This document shows, piece by piece, positions 43,698 through 50,693 of a DNA stretch of 64,000 nucleotides. A model generated the notes under the pieces. That model had not been told where the DNA came from and searched no databases. It was given only the letters and a program-made list of their open reading frames with translations. This DNA is from Leuconostoc citreum (GTDB lineage Bacteria; Bacillota; Bacilli; Lactobacillales; Lactobacillaceae), in assembly GCF_004354555.1 (NCBI RefSeq), contig NZ_PUFH01000005.1:310001-374000 (forward strand). The letters run 5' to 3'. The number at the start of each line of letters is the position of its first letter. Position 1 is the first letter of the stretch. Made by a program: the position numbers and the translations under genes.

Positions 43698-43736
43698 ACT
43701 ATAACAAGAAATAAATATGTTACAAAAAGTGGAACG
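43698..43736 (-). promoter_or_regulatory. Promoter of the primase-coupling protein operon with the shared tra box
   Basis: On the minus strand CGTTCCACTTTTTG is followed after 19 bases by TATAGT, preceded by TTGT. It is the most complete copy of the box shared by three transfer operons. Confidence 0.65.
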
Positions 43737-43739
43737 GAA

Positions 43740-44110
43740 ATATTTGAGCATTAAGTCATGCCCCCAGACCCCCGGACATACACTTGACAGGCGTGGTTAA
43801 TACCACACCTATCAATTACATTGGGGGTTCAAAAAAAACCACGCAATATCAAGCAGTTCTAGCTTAATATTGCGTGGTTTTATATTCCCTGCTGGCTGTT
43901 TAGTCTGTTCCATTCTTGCTTTTGTGACTACCAAAACTTTAACAAGCTAAGCAAATCTAAGGTCTAAAGACCAAAGATTTGGGGCTAAATTTGCAAGGTC
44001 AAGCACTATGTGTCGCTTTGCGAACCTTGCAAACCCGCCCTAGCCTGTTCTAGTTTGTCCGTTCACAACGCAATAAGAATTAAAAAGACGACACATCAGC
44101 CGTCAGGAAA
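43740..44110. other. Structured non-coding region, candidate origin of transfer
   Basis: No gene is seen. The region holds GACAGGCGTGGT/ACCACACCTATC (43786-43813, 10 of 12 pairs, TAAT loop), C-rich tracts before it and GGGGG after it, a terminator (43835-43881), a perfect nested palindrome CAAATCT-AA-GGTCT-AA-AGACC-AA-AGATTTG (43952-43981) and TTTGCAAGGT/ACCTTGCAAA (43990-44033). A cluster of inverted repeats between the divergent transfer operon and the small plus-strand genes is where oriT is expected. No known nic consensus was recognised. Confidence 0.4.
43835..43881. terminator. Bidirectional terminator-like hairpin in the oriT-like region
   Basis: AAAACCACGCAATAT and ATATTGCGTGGTTTT form a perfect 15-bp stem with a 17-base loop, with A run before and T-rich sequence after. 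Confidence 0.75.
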
Positions 44111-44122
44111 GTGAGAACTCAC

Positions 44123-44353
44123 ATGAAATTATTTTACGTACGCTTAGAAACGCTCATTAACGGACACACCAGACGTTATGCCAGTACCGACAAAACAATC
44201 GTTATGACCGGTGGTTATCCTGTTCACTTTGAAATATATGGTATCAAGCGAAATGATAACTTTATTTTGGGGCATACACACACTGTATTACAAGAACGCT
44301 ATGGACAAGATGTTGAATTGATACAAATTGATGAGGACGGTAACCAAGTATGA
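44123..44353 (+). CDS. Small hypothetical protein, first of the plus-strand series
   Basis: The 76-residue protein (MKLFYVRLETLINGHTRRYA) has a beta-rich pattern and a late LGHTHTVLQERYGQDVELIQ. No family is recognised. ATG at 44123 follows AGGAAAGTGAG; an in-frame GTG at 44111 is less likely. Its stop overlaps the next start (TATGA), so the genes are coupled. Its place beside the oriT-like region suggests an early (leading region) gene of the element. Confidence 0.55.
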   Translation: MKLFYVRLETLINGHTRRYASTDKTIVMTGGYPVHFEIYGIKRNDNFILGHTHTVLQERYGQDVELIQIDEDGNQV

Positions 44354-44796
44354 CACGACAATATTATGATGATTTTTCAAAACTACCCTTAGCCAAAATG
44401 GCGCAAGCTATGACAGACATGACCTTTAACTACAATGAAACTAAGGTGCCTACTAGTCATTATAAAAAGCAATTGGGCAAAGGTTTTGAAGAGTTAATTG
44501 AAGCAAACCTGAGTGTATCGCTTGTGTCAACTATCTTTAATACTTTGCAAGCTTTGCAAAAAGAGAGTCCTAAATTATTTTATCAAGCCCTACTTTGTCT
44601 TGATACGAGTGTTAAACCAAGTAATATTACAGCTAGTCAATATCAGGCAATGGAATTTACTTGGTCACAGTTTGAATTAAATAAACAAAAGCATATTCTT
44701 GATAAGTCTTACGTGCAAATGTTTAACCAAGTTGAAGAAAATGGTCTGAGCTACTACCTAGATAATCAGGAGACACAAAATGACGACTTTTCATGA
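44350..44796 (+). CDS. Hypothetical protein of the element
   Basis: The 148-residue, mostly helical soluble protein has KQLGKGFEELIEANLSVSLVS and a C-terminal helical part with WSQFELNKQKHILDKSYVQMF. No motif or family is recognised. It overlaps its neighbours on both sides by 4 and 17 bases, and the codon use looks like that of a real gene. Confidence 0.55.
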   Translation: MTRQYYDDFSKLPLAKMAQAMTDMTFNYNETKVPTSHYKKQLGKGFEELIEANLSVSLVSTIFNTLQALQKESPKLFYQALLCLDTSVKPSNITASQYQAMEFTWSQFELNKQKHILDKSYVQMFNQVEENGLSYYLDNQETQNDDFS

Positions 44797-45103
44797 CAAA
44801 CGGGCACAAAACGATATTTATAAAGCACTGAAAAGTATATCGCAAATGTTACCATCATTACTTGAGGTCTTGCAAACATCCGTTGCCATTAAAAAAATGG
44901 CAATCAAAAATGATTTAGCCAACCTTAATTTTGCACTACCTTTAGTCGAAAATAGTCACTTCAAAAGCGTACTAGACGAATACAACGAAACGGAAGTGAT
45001 TAACTTTTTAGCCAACATTGATGATTTAATTGATGAAATAACAGAGTCAATCAGACAAAATAAACAATACCTCAATGTAATAGAAGAATTAATGCAACAT
45101 TAA
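44780..45103 (+). CDS. Hypothetical helical protein of the element
   Basis: The 107-residue protein is nearly all helical, with a conserved-looking SISQMLPSLLEVLQTSVAIK and an acidic C-terminal helix (NFLANIDDLIDEITESIRQN). AGGAGA precedes the ATG inside the preceding gene. No function can be named. Confidence 0.55.
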   Translation: MTTFHDKRAQNDIYKALKSISQMLPSLLEVLQTSVAIKKMAIKNDLANLNFALPLVENSHFKSVLDEYNETEVINFLANIDDLIDEITESIRQNKQYLNVIEELMQH

Positions 45104-45124
45104 ACACAGGACAAGGAGCAGAAT

Positions 45125-45343
45125 ATGGCAATCGTTAAGGTTAAATATATGGAAATATTGGAAAGACAAATAGCCGTTAATGTATCAGACAATCTCACAA
45201 TTGAAAAACAACTAGAGCAAGCAATAGAAATCGGTAGACAAATGTATCGTGATGAAAAAGTCGTGCTAGGTTCAGATGACTTAACTGTCAATGAAATTCA
45301 AGCAATGCGCAATGAATTTGCTACTGAATTTGAAAAAGTTTAA
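45125..45343 (+). CDS. Small hypothetical protein
   Basis: The 72-residue protein (MAIVKVKYMEILERQIAVNV) starts with a beta hairpin and ends in two helices. AAGGAG stands 9 bases before the ATG. No family is recognised. It belongs to the small-gene series 44123-45473. Confidence 0.5.
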   Translation: MAIVKVKYMEILERQIAVNVSDNLTIEKQLEQAIEIGRQMYRDEKVVLGSDDLTVNEIQAMRNEFATEFEKV

Positions 45344-45359
45344 TGAAAGAAGTCTAGAT

Positions 45360-45473
45360 ATGGCGCTATATGCTTTCACTTTAAAATTGATTGTTATTCT
45401 CGTATTCATTATGATAATCGGCTATTACATTGTGGGTGTGGTTAATATTGCCAGACGTCATGACGATGGATAG
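45360..45473 (+). CDS. Single-span membrane peptide
   Basis: The 37-residue peptide consists almost wholly of one membrane helix (LKLIVILVFIMIIGYYIVGV) with a charged C terminus (ARRHDDG). AAAGAAG stands 9 bases before the ATG at 45360. It could be a small membrane regulator, a toxin-like peptide or entry-exclusion-type factor; nothing decides among them. Confidence 0.45.
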   Translation: MALYAFTLKLIVILVFIMIIGYYIVGVVNIARRHDDG

Positions 45474-45807
45474 CCATGGTGATTTTTTCGCCATGTTCCC
45501 CAGACCCGCAAGCGGGATCGAACACGCTTCGCTCGCCTGCCCTAGCTCATGGGTGCCACTTCGCTTTGAGTCAAACAGTGTGCCACAACCAGTGACTTGT
45601 AAGCTGTGGTGGTTTTACCACAGCAACAAGCACTAGAACATAATAAAAGGGCTGCGTGAATTCGCTCTGCTCACCCTTTTATTATGCCCTGCTTGTGGCG
45701 CATGTTCTTCGTCAAAACGAAATAACACACCAATCTCAGGCAGGGCCGACAGGAAACTGGTTTTGCCTGGTTGGGTACATAGAGATTCAATTCTCAGGAG
45801 GACTATC
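45474..45807. other. Non-coding region with large stem-loops
   Basis: It holds CCCGC-AA-GCGGG (45505-45516), GCTGTGGT/ACCACAGC (45603-45624) and CATAATAAAAGGG/CCCTTTTATTATG (45639-45686). The latter can be extended outward with imperfect pairing of CAAGCA and TGCTTG to a stem-loop of about 75 bases. There is no convincing gene, although one frame is open from 45430 to 45636. Single-strand origin, second oriT-type region or RNA gene are all possible. Confidence 0.45.
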
Positions 45808-46060
45808 ATGACTCATCTCACTAAGTTCATTGCCAGCATTGCCGCACTCATTATCAAGCCTGGATGTCATTTTAATGGTCGTTAATGGCACAATGCTCTA
45901 TGTTGTAATCACAATCGTCGGTTTTTATTTTATTCTAAGTTTAGCTTTCAAAAAAGCAGCCTTGAAAGTTTTGCGATGCTGGATTCAAACAGGCCAAACA
46001 AAAATAAAGGACAATCATTATTATGAACAAGAAAAAAATAACACCCGAATTAAATACTGA
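45808..46060 (+). pseudogene. Small membrane protein, possibly frameshifted
   Basis: An ideal AGGAGG precedes ATG at 45808, but that frame stops at 45885 after 25 codons (MTHLTKFIASIAALIIKPG). The adjacent frame, open from 45830 to 46060, encodes a membrane helix (GTMLYVVITIVGFYFILSLAF) and a basic tail. Joining the two by one base shift gives a plausible single-span protein of about 84 residues. Either a frameshift has split the gene, or a short leader peptide is followed by a separately started membrane protein (ATG at 45875). Confidence 0.4.
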
Positions 46061-46334
46061 GACACTGCCAACAGTTGAAGTTAACGGTAAGCCTACTTAT
46101 CCATGTCTAGCTCACGAAATTTTAGAAGACAAAATCTTTGGACCACGGGTATTAAGGCGTTTGAATCATCTATTAATGGCCCATCCTGATGGTTTATCTG
46201 AATCGGGTCATGATTGGTATTTTGGGTATTTAGTCTGTGCTTATACACAAACACACTATGGCGTTAAAAATTTATTAAACTATCCTTCTGTCACAAAAAA
46301 ACTTTTTGTTTTATGTACGCAGCAAGTTGCTTAA
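46023..46334 (+). CDS. Hypothetical protein of the element
   Basis: The 103-residue soluble protein has a conserved-looking CLAHEILEDKIFGPRVLRRL and WYFGYLVCAYTQTHYGVKNL. AAGGACAATCATT precedes the ATG. No family is recognised. It follows a membrane ORF with a 38-base overlap. Confidence 0.5.
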   Translation: MNKKKITPELNTETLPTVEVNGKPTYPCLAHEILEDKIFGPRVLRRLNHLLMAHPDGLSESGHDWYFGYLVCAYTQTHYGVKNLLNYPSVTKKLFVLCTQQVA

Positions 46335-46347
46335 TGGAGGTTGAACA

Positions 46348-46611
46348 ATGTTAATTTTTTGTTTATGCTTATTAGCAATGTTTGTCTGTTGGTTATTTGG
46401 CCACATTTTAGGTTACTTGATATATTTAGTGATTCTTTTTACGGGCCATATCATCAATTTTTGGGCATTTTACCTATCAATATTAACGTTGGTATTGATG
46501 ATTCATTGGATTGGTATCACTCAATTAACTGTCATCCTAATATTAATTCTCGGCATTGCAATTATTTTGTTACTCAGTCTCTTTTTGACATGGCAATTAA
46601 GAAAACACTGA
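46348..46611 (+). CDS. Small polytopic membrane protein
   Basis: The 87-residue protein is extremely hydrophobic, with three predicted membrane helices and a basic C terminus (LTWQLRKH). GGAGG stands 7 bases before the ATG at 46348. I prefer this frame over the overlapping +1 frame (46341-46724), which has no ribosome site. Function unknown. Confidence 0.55.
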   Translation: MLIFCLCLLAMFVCWLFGHILGYLIYLVILFTGHIINFWAFYLSILTLVLMIHWIGITQLTVILILILGIAIILLLSLFLTWQLRKH

Positions 46612-46621
46612 GAACACAAGA

Positions 46622-46650
46622 AAAGGTCTTGGATAAAATTATCCAAGACC
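46622..46650. terminator. Palindrome between two small genes
   Basis: GGTCTTGGATAA and TTATCCAAGACC form a perfect 12-bp stem around AA. There is no T run on the plus strand, so it is more likely an RNA-processing or regulatory structure than a strong terminator. Confidence 0.45.
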
Positions 46651-46734
46651 CAGAGCGCATGGTTGATAAGACGCCTCTTACCAACCCCCACTATTGTACC
46701 ATATATCAAGATAACGCCACATAGAGGAACGACT

Positions 46735-47016
46735 ATGAATTACCGGGAATACCTTAAACGTTATAGAAATGATAGCCACCGTCGTCATGACGCTTTACCT
46801 GAACCAGGCAAAGCTGTTCTAATCGCGGCAGAACTCAGTCGACGCTATGCGCCTGACCAAATTACCATTCGCTCACGAGTAAGACTAGCACAGTGGTTTA
46901 ATATTTCGATTCCTGCATTGATTCGGTTAGAACACCTGGTAGCAAACTATCATTATCATAAGTTCTGTCCGCTTAAACAAGCAACAATATCTCTGCCTAA
47001 AGTAGACAATAGATAG
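46735..47016 (+). CDS. Small basic protein, possible DNA binding
   Basis: The 93-residue basic protein contains a segment with helix-turn-helix character (IRSRVRLAQWFNISIPALIR) in its C-terminal half. AGAGGAACG precedes the ATG at 46735. It converges with the polymerase operon, 6 bases away. The DNA-binding call is inference from spacing and charge. Confidence 0.5.
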   Translation: MNYREYLKRYRNDSHRRHDALPEPGKAVLIAAELSRRYAPDQITIRSRVRLAQWFNISIPALIRLEHLVANYHYHKFCPLKQATISLPKVDNR

Positions 47017-47021
47017 GTACC

Positions 47022-47273
47022 TTAATTAGTTGTTACGGTTAATTTGGTACGCTCTTGCAATTCTTGCTTGATGACGCTTAATTTTTCTCGATAGCTGCCA
47101 TTTAAGCGGCCCACCTGTTTGGAAGTTGTTGCAAACCCTATTTTATGGTATTCAAAGAAGATATTAACTTCATCGCTGTACGGTTCATATATGATACGGA
47201 CAGCATATAACGTATTCTTTTGCTTAGTAAACAACTTAGCAATATCTTGAACAATTTTGTCTAACTCAGTCAT
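47022..47273 (-). CDS. Small hypothetical protein of the UvrX operon
   Basis: The 83-residue protein has an N-terminal helix and a beta-rich middle (YAVRIIYEPYSDEVNIFFEY). It overlaps the YolD-like gene by 8 bases and is the last gene of the polymerase operon. No family is recognised; small genes of this kind often follow uvrX-yolD on lactic acid bacterial plasmids. Confidence 0.5.
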   Translation of the reverse strand: MTELDKIVQDIAKLFTKQKNTLYAVRIIYEPYSDEVNIFFEYHKIGFATTSKQVGRLNGSYREKLSVIKQELQERTKLTVTTN

Positions 47274-47634
47274 CGGAAATTACCACTGCTCTAATATCTT
47301 CAAAAAGTATTTGTTGTTGATCAATGACAACACCACGGTCAGTAAAGCCAGAAACAAGGCCGGTAATATTAGGTAACATATCACCATTGGCATGTTGTGT
47401 GTCTGTCTGAACAGTCGTTAATAAATAATTTGTGGTGGCAAACTGCAATTGATGCTTAATTTCTTTTAGAGGCATTCTTGGTAATCTTTTGTTTACAGTA
47501 TGTCTCTTTTTTTCGTCATTATTTAAGCGTGCAGTATGATCTGACAGAAAGTAACCATTCCACTTAATTTTGCCGCGTTCTCGATAGTCATTTTTAAAAT
47601 AATTGGTCACCATTTTACTAAAATCATCCGTCAT
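47266..47634 (-). CDS. YolD-like protein
   Basis: The 122-residue protein has the YolD hallmark DYRERGKIKWNGYFLSDHTA near the N terminus and a beta-rich rest. YolD-like proteins are encoded with Y-family polymerases and are thought to act as their partners in SOS mutagenesis. ATG at 47634 has GGTGG upstream within the polymerase gene, which it overlaps by 11 bases, so the two are coupled. Confidence 0.72.
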   Translation of the reverse strand: MTDDFSKMVTNYFKNDYRERGKIKWNGYFLSDHTARLNNDEKKRHTVNKRLPRMPLKEIKHQLQFATTNYLLTTVQTDTQHANGDMLPNITGLVSGFTDRGVVIDQQQILFEDIRAVVISDD

Positions 47635-48961
47635 AAGAATTTCCACCATTGTGTCCACCAACTAAAGTAGCGCGGTTAATGGCTGTTCCTCCTTCTGTTT
47701 TCGACATTGCACGCATGATAGCGGTTGTGCCGAATCTTTTTCGTAGTTCATCAACTACTTTATCAATTTTATTACTGTTAATTTGCTTTTCCGGCTGACT
47801 AAACAAATCAAGTTGAACCCCAACATCATCAATTAATCCGCCATAGTCGATGCCAATGTTACGAATGACTTCGCCTTGCCAATACTTTTCAAATAATGTG
47901 ATCATGATCTGCATCAAATTTCGAGTATCATTGGTGGGCTGTATGCGTAATTGTTTCCTGAAACCATGCGAACCCTGCTTTTCAGCTTCAGCAAATGAAT
48001 AACCAATGAAGAGGCTAACTAATGAGGTTTGTTTTTTGTGTGAGCGGATTCTGGAAGCTACCTGATCAGCCATTTCTCTGATGACCACTTCAATCTCATC
48101 ACGCTTATGATAGTCCCTTGGTAAAACTTGCGAATTACTATAAGATTTGCTTTTGGGGACAATGACATCTGTCAATTCAGTACGATCTACGCCCCAAGAC
48201 AGAGCATACAGTTGTTCCCCAATGATACCAAGTTTAGCGCGGAAAAAATAAGGATCTTGATGCGCTATGTCATAAACTGAATGAATGCCCATTTTGTCAA
48301 GTTTCACTGCTGTTCGATTGCCGATGCTCCAAATATCATTTAACTTGGTGATTGGCCATAATTTATTGGGCACATCATCATAATGCCATACGCCCATGAG
48401 CTGCTTGTCATGCTTAGCTTCAATATCCAGCGCAATTTTAGCCAAAACAGGCGAATCACCGATGCCAATCGTTAAATAAATACCCGTTTCCTTTCTGACC
48501 CGCTCTTGAATCTGACGTGCTACTTGTTCTGGTGTTGGTCCAAAAAATTCCCAGGTCTCTGTCAAATCAAGAATAGATTCGTCAATTGAGTAAGGTAATA
48601 CCCTATCTTCAGTGGTATACTCCCGATAGATCTGGTTTATCTTCAAATTTTCTTGAATATATAGATTCATTCTTGGATGAGTAATGACAAGACGTTGGTC
48701 TTGAGGCAAGTCTCTTTGTCGCATGACATTAGTAATTCCTAAATTTTTTTTTGCCATTGGCGAAGCCGCTAATACTAGGCCCCCATTAGTATTTGCTTGT
48801 TCAGACATCACGACCAGGATAGACTTTAATGGATTAAGTCCGCGTTTCACGCTTTCAACACTAGCGTAAAAACTTTTGGAATCAATCAGCATGAAAACGC
48901 GTCTTTTTTCACTCAGATAGTTGTATTCAGATATGGCTAATGGTTCTTTATTTGCAATCAT
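47624..48961 (-). CDS. Y-family DNA polymerase, UvrX/ImpB/UmuC group
   Basis: The 445-residue protein has the Y-family palm start MLIDSKSFYASVE (metal-binding Asp), the second catalytic motif LPYSIDESILDL, helix-hairpin-helix region (LNDIWSIGNRTAVKLDKMGI) and a little-finger domain. These polymerases copy damaged DNA with low fidelity. The upstream region carries a GAAC-N4-GTTC SOS box overlapping the promoter, so LexA control is very likely. GAGGTTATAACG precedes the ATG. It forms an operon with a YolD-like gene, the usual plasmid or phage uvrX arrangement. Confidence 0.9.
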   Translation of the reverse strand: MIANKEPLAISEYNYLSEKRRVFMLIDSKSFYASVESVKRGLNPLKSILVVMSEQANTNGGLVLAASPMAKKNLGITNVMRQRDLPQDQRLVITHPRMNLYIQENLKINQIYREYTTEDRVLPYSIDESILDLTETWEFFGPTPEQVARQIQERVRKETGIYLTIGIGDSPVLAKIALDIEAKHDKQLMGVWHYDDVPNKLWPITKLNDIWSIGNRTAVKLDKMGIHSVYDIAHQDPYFFRAKLGIIGEQLYALSWGVDRTELTDVIVPKSKSYSNSQVLPRDYHKRDEIEVVIREMADQVASRIRSHKKQTSLVSLFIGYSFAEAEKQGSHGFRKQLRIQPTNDTRNLMQIMITLFEKYWQGEVIRNIGIDYGGLIDDVGVQLDLFSQPEKQINSNKIDKVVDELRKRFGTTAIMRAMSKTEGGTAINRATLVGGHNGGNSYDG

Positions 48962-48997
48962 CGTTATAACCTCAAATAAGTAATGGACTCTTCTTTT

Positions 48998-49017
48998 ATT
49001 ATACGAACAAACGTTCC
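48998..49017 (-). promoter_or_regulatory. SOS (LexA/DinR) box over the polymerase promoter
   Basis: CGAACAAACGTTCC (49004-49017) fits GAAC-N4-GTTC, and TATAAT (49003-48998 on the minus strand) follows it directly. LexA bound here would cover the promoter spacer. Confidence 0.75.
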
Positions 49018-49077
49018 CTTTAGCAAGAAGTAATTCTCTTTTATTTTCAGTTAACTTTGTAGCTTTATAATATGTTT

Positions 49078-49168
49078 ATAGTCAGTTGTATATGACTATC
49101 TCTCCTCCACAATTTATTTCCATTCTCTCTTATAAAAGAGCTGACTAACTCCCTAGTCAGTTTTTTTA
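49078..49168 (+). ncRNA. Candidate small RNA with a C/U-rich loop
   Basis: TATAAT at 49066-49071 is followed by a hairpin ATAGTCA/TGACTAT, an unpaired UCUCUCCUCC (49099-49108) complementary to ribosome sites, and a terminator CTGACTA/TAGTCAG plus seven T (49141-49167). The total is about 90 bases. The -35 is weak (TTTTCA). No protein frame is present. A regulatory RNA is plausible; the target is unknown. Confidence 0.45.
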
Positions 49169-49222
49169 TTTAGTCAATTGTCAATAATTTTCCAAAAATA
49201 CATTTTGTGCTATAATAAAGAC

Positions 49223-49342
49223 ATAGAAAAAGAGCCGTAGCGCGAACTACGACTCCTAGCAAACCCGTTTCGACGGTGGCTAAGCTTTTAAGTTAAATTG
49301 ATAACCATTCGCTCATCCAAAGCTAAGAATGGTTATTTTTTT
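49223..49342 (+). ncRNA. Candidate antisense RNA (antitoxin) of a type I toxin-antitoxin
   Basis: An extended -10 TGCTATAAT (49208-49216) is followed by a folded RNA of about 120 bases that ends in a terminator ATAACCATTC/GAATGGTTAT with seven T (49301-49342). The last bases overlap the 3' end of the convergent holin-like toxin gene, so the two transcripts are complementary at their ends. This is the architecture of RatA/SR4/Fst-type antitoxins. Confidence 0.65.
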
Positions 49343-49437
49343 GCGCTGTTTTTGATCAACACAACAACTAAAGTGATTAAAGATAGGATAAACATCCCAA
49401 AACTAATCATTAGCTGTAATGCATCCGATACGGACAC
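49333..49437 (-). CDS. Holin-like small membrane toxin of a type I toxin-antitoxin
   Basis: The 34-residue peptide reads MSVSDALQLMISFGMFILSL... and is one membrane helix with a basic end (KNSAKK). The N terminus SVSDALQLMISF is characteristic of putative holin-like toxins of lactobacilli. It starts with GTG at 49437 behind a strong AGGAAAGGAGAGG site, and its 3' end overlaps a convergent antisense RNA. A 34-codon frame (49410-49514) overlaps it in another frame and might be a leader. The peptide would depolarise the membrane when the antisense RNA is lost, stabilising the element. Confidence 0.65.
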   Translation of the reverse strand: MSVSDALQLMISFGMFILSLITLVVVLIKNSAKK

Positions 49438-49680
49438 AAGGCCTCTCCTTTCCTAGAATCTGGGTTTACAGTTTTAACACCATAAGCACCACCTCCATTC
49501 AGGATAGCCACCATCTTAACTTGTTTGCTTTTAACAGTATATCATAATGCAAAATATGAATTGGTCTAAAATGGATTGACTTGTGAAATTTAGATAAATG
49601 GTGACTTTGTGAACAACAAAAATAAGGTAGAAATAAGTTTGTGAATTATCTTTTTTCACAAACAAAAAACAGGCCTTGAA
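49438..49680. other. Toxin mRNA leader and promoter region
   Basis: On the minus strand TGATATACT, near 49545-49537, is an extended -10. The leader of about 100 bases includes a second strong ribosome site (GGAGGTGG) before a five-codon frame MVLKL, a possible decoy upstream of the toxin. Bases 49560-49670 hold nothing that I recognise. Confidence 0.45.
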
Positions 49681-49690
49681 AAGCCTGCCA
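49671..49690 (-). terminator. Terminator downstream of the 49875-50261 gene
   Basis: CAGGC and GCCTG form a short GC stem; on the minus strand it is followed by TTTTTTG. The stretch 49691-49874 contains one copy of an intergenic repeat and no gene. Confidence 0.6.
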
Positions 49691-49698
49691 TAGCGTTA

Positions 49699-49736
49699 CT
49701 TATGATAGCACGTGTTATGTTAACTTAAATTGGTCT
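49699..49736. repeat. Intergenic repeat, copy 1
   Basis: CTTATGATAG, six variable bases, TTATGTTAAC and AAATTGGT. Copies 2 (50661-50685) and 3 (56737-56774) share TTATGTTAAC with AATTG after it; copy 3 also shares CTTATGATAG. Confidence 0.6.
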
Positions 49737-49874
49737 AGTTTTGTCAAGATTTGTTACATTTACAATTTTGACGTTAAAAGAATCAAACTCGAAGGGTTAC
49801 ACTTGCTCATAAGTCAATAAGTAAACTATATCGACTGGTAGTAAAAAATATCTGAAATTAAACTGGAATCTTAT

Positions 49875-50261
49875 TCAAGATGACACCATTTGAATAATAA
49901 TTGTTCCAAAAACTATTATAATTAGTAAAACAGTTAGAATTGTTATAGACATTCCCAACTTATTTCTAGGATTAACAGCCCACCCTAAACCAATAGTTTT
50001 AGGCACAAATAGAGGCTCTCGTAATCCAGGAACTTTAGGGTAAGCAATCCAATATCGATAGATAGATGTAATAATTAATATTAGTGAGACGAATAAAACA
50101 AATATTGTGCTAAAGAAAATAATGATTCCATTATCTCTAGTGACCAATAGGAGCATAACGCTCAGCATGATCAATATCAAACAGGTAACCATAATTTTGT
50201 CAATTATGGCCAATTTTTTTTGAAGATGGTAAGAATTTTCTTTGTGGTGTAAATCGTTCAT
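49875..50261 (-). CDS. Three-span membrane protein, DUF5808-like tail
   Basis: The 128-residue protein has membrane helices near residues 22-40, 46-66 and 107-126 and, before the last, LFVPKTIGLGWAVNPRNKLG, which resembles the small cytoplasmic DUF5808 motif found in Firmicute membrane proteins. The function of that family is unknown. A remnant of an XRE regulator lies directly upstream on the same strand; such pairs usually form a regulator-membrane protein unit. Confidence 0.6.
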   Translation of the reverse strand: MNDLHHKENSYHLQKKLAIIDKIMVTCLILIMLSVMLLLVTRDNGIIIFFSTIFVLFVSLILIITSIYRYWIAYPKVPGLREPLFVPKTIGLGWAVNPRNKLGMSITILTVLLIIIVFGTIIIQMVSS

Positions 50262-50297
50262 AACATCAGATCCTTCCTTGATAACGCTATCTAACGA

Positions 50298-50466
50298 CTA
50301 ATCAAAGTAATGAACTATACGAATAAGACTATCAATATCTGGCAACGTCTTGCCAGTTTTCCCAATTGGACACAGTCTTATTTGAAACTAATAGTTCGTC
50401 AGCCAGTTGAGATTGGGTCAAATTTTTCATAGTACGTTGACTTTTGATTATTTCAGATATATTCAA
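50298..50466 (-). pseudogene. XRE-family regulator, frameshifted and truncated
   Basis: The minus-strand frame from a TTG at 50466 reads as an XRE helix-turn-helix (MKNLTQSQLADELLVSNKTV, then SNWEN). Removing one A from the AAAA run restores WETGKTLPDIDSLIRIVHYF, the canonical continuation. In the actual sequence the first frame stops near 50325 and the restored frame at 50298. It is too short for a full regulator (usually over 100 residues). Confidence 0.72.
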
Positions 50467-50660
50467 GATGATTATTCCATCTTCCAAAATTAATTTAATT
50501 CTTTCTTAGGATAAATATATCTCTAATCAACATTATTATCAATAGAAATACGTTTCTAATTTGAGTAATCAACATAAATATTTTATTGGCATGAATAATA
50601 CAAATCAAAAAGCAGACCTTAAAGATAAAAATTAGATCTACTGTTTAACTTGTATTGACA

Positions 50661-50685
50661 GCTGTTATGTTAACTTGAATTGATA
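50661..50685. repeat. Intergenic repeat, copy 2, at the hsdS end
   Basis: GCTGTTATGTTAACTTGAAT followed by TGATA lies 9 bases from the hsdS stop. Together with copy 3 it brackets the hsd operon. Confidence 0.55.
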
Positions 50686-50693
50686 TAGGAGGG

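Noticed and set aside
45430-45636. Open frame in the stem-loop region
   Set aside because: No ribosome site, and the predicted residues follow the palindromes; non-coding structure is the better explanation.
46341-46724. Frame overlapping the small membrane gene at 46348
   Set aside because: Lacks a ribosome site; the other frame has GGAGG at proper distance and a sensible membrane topology.
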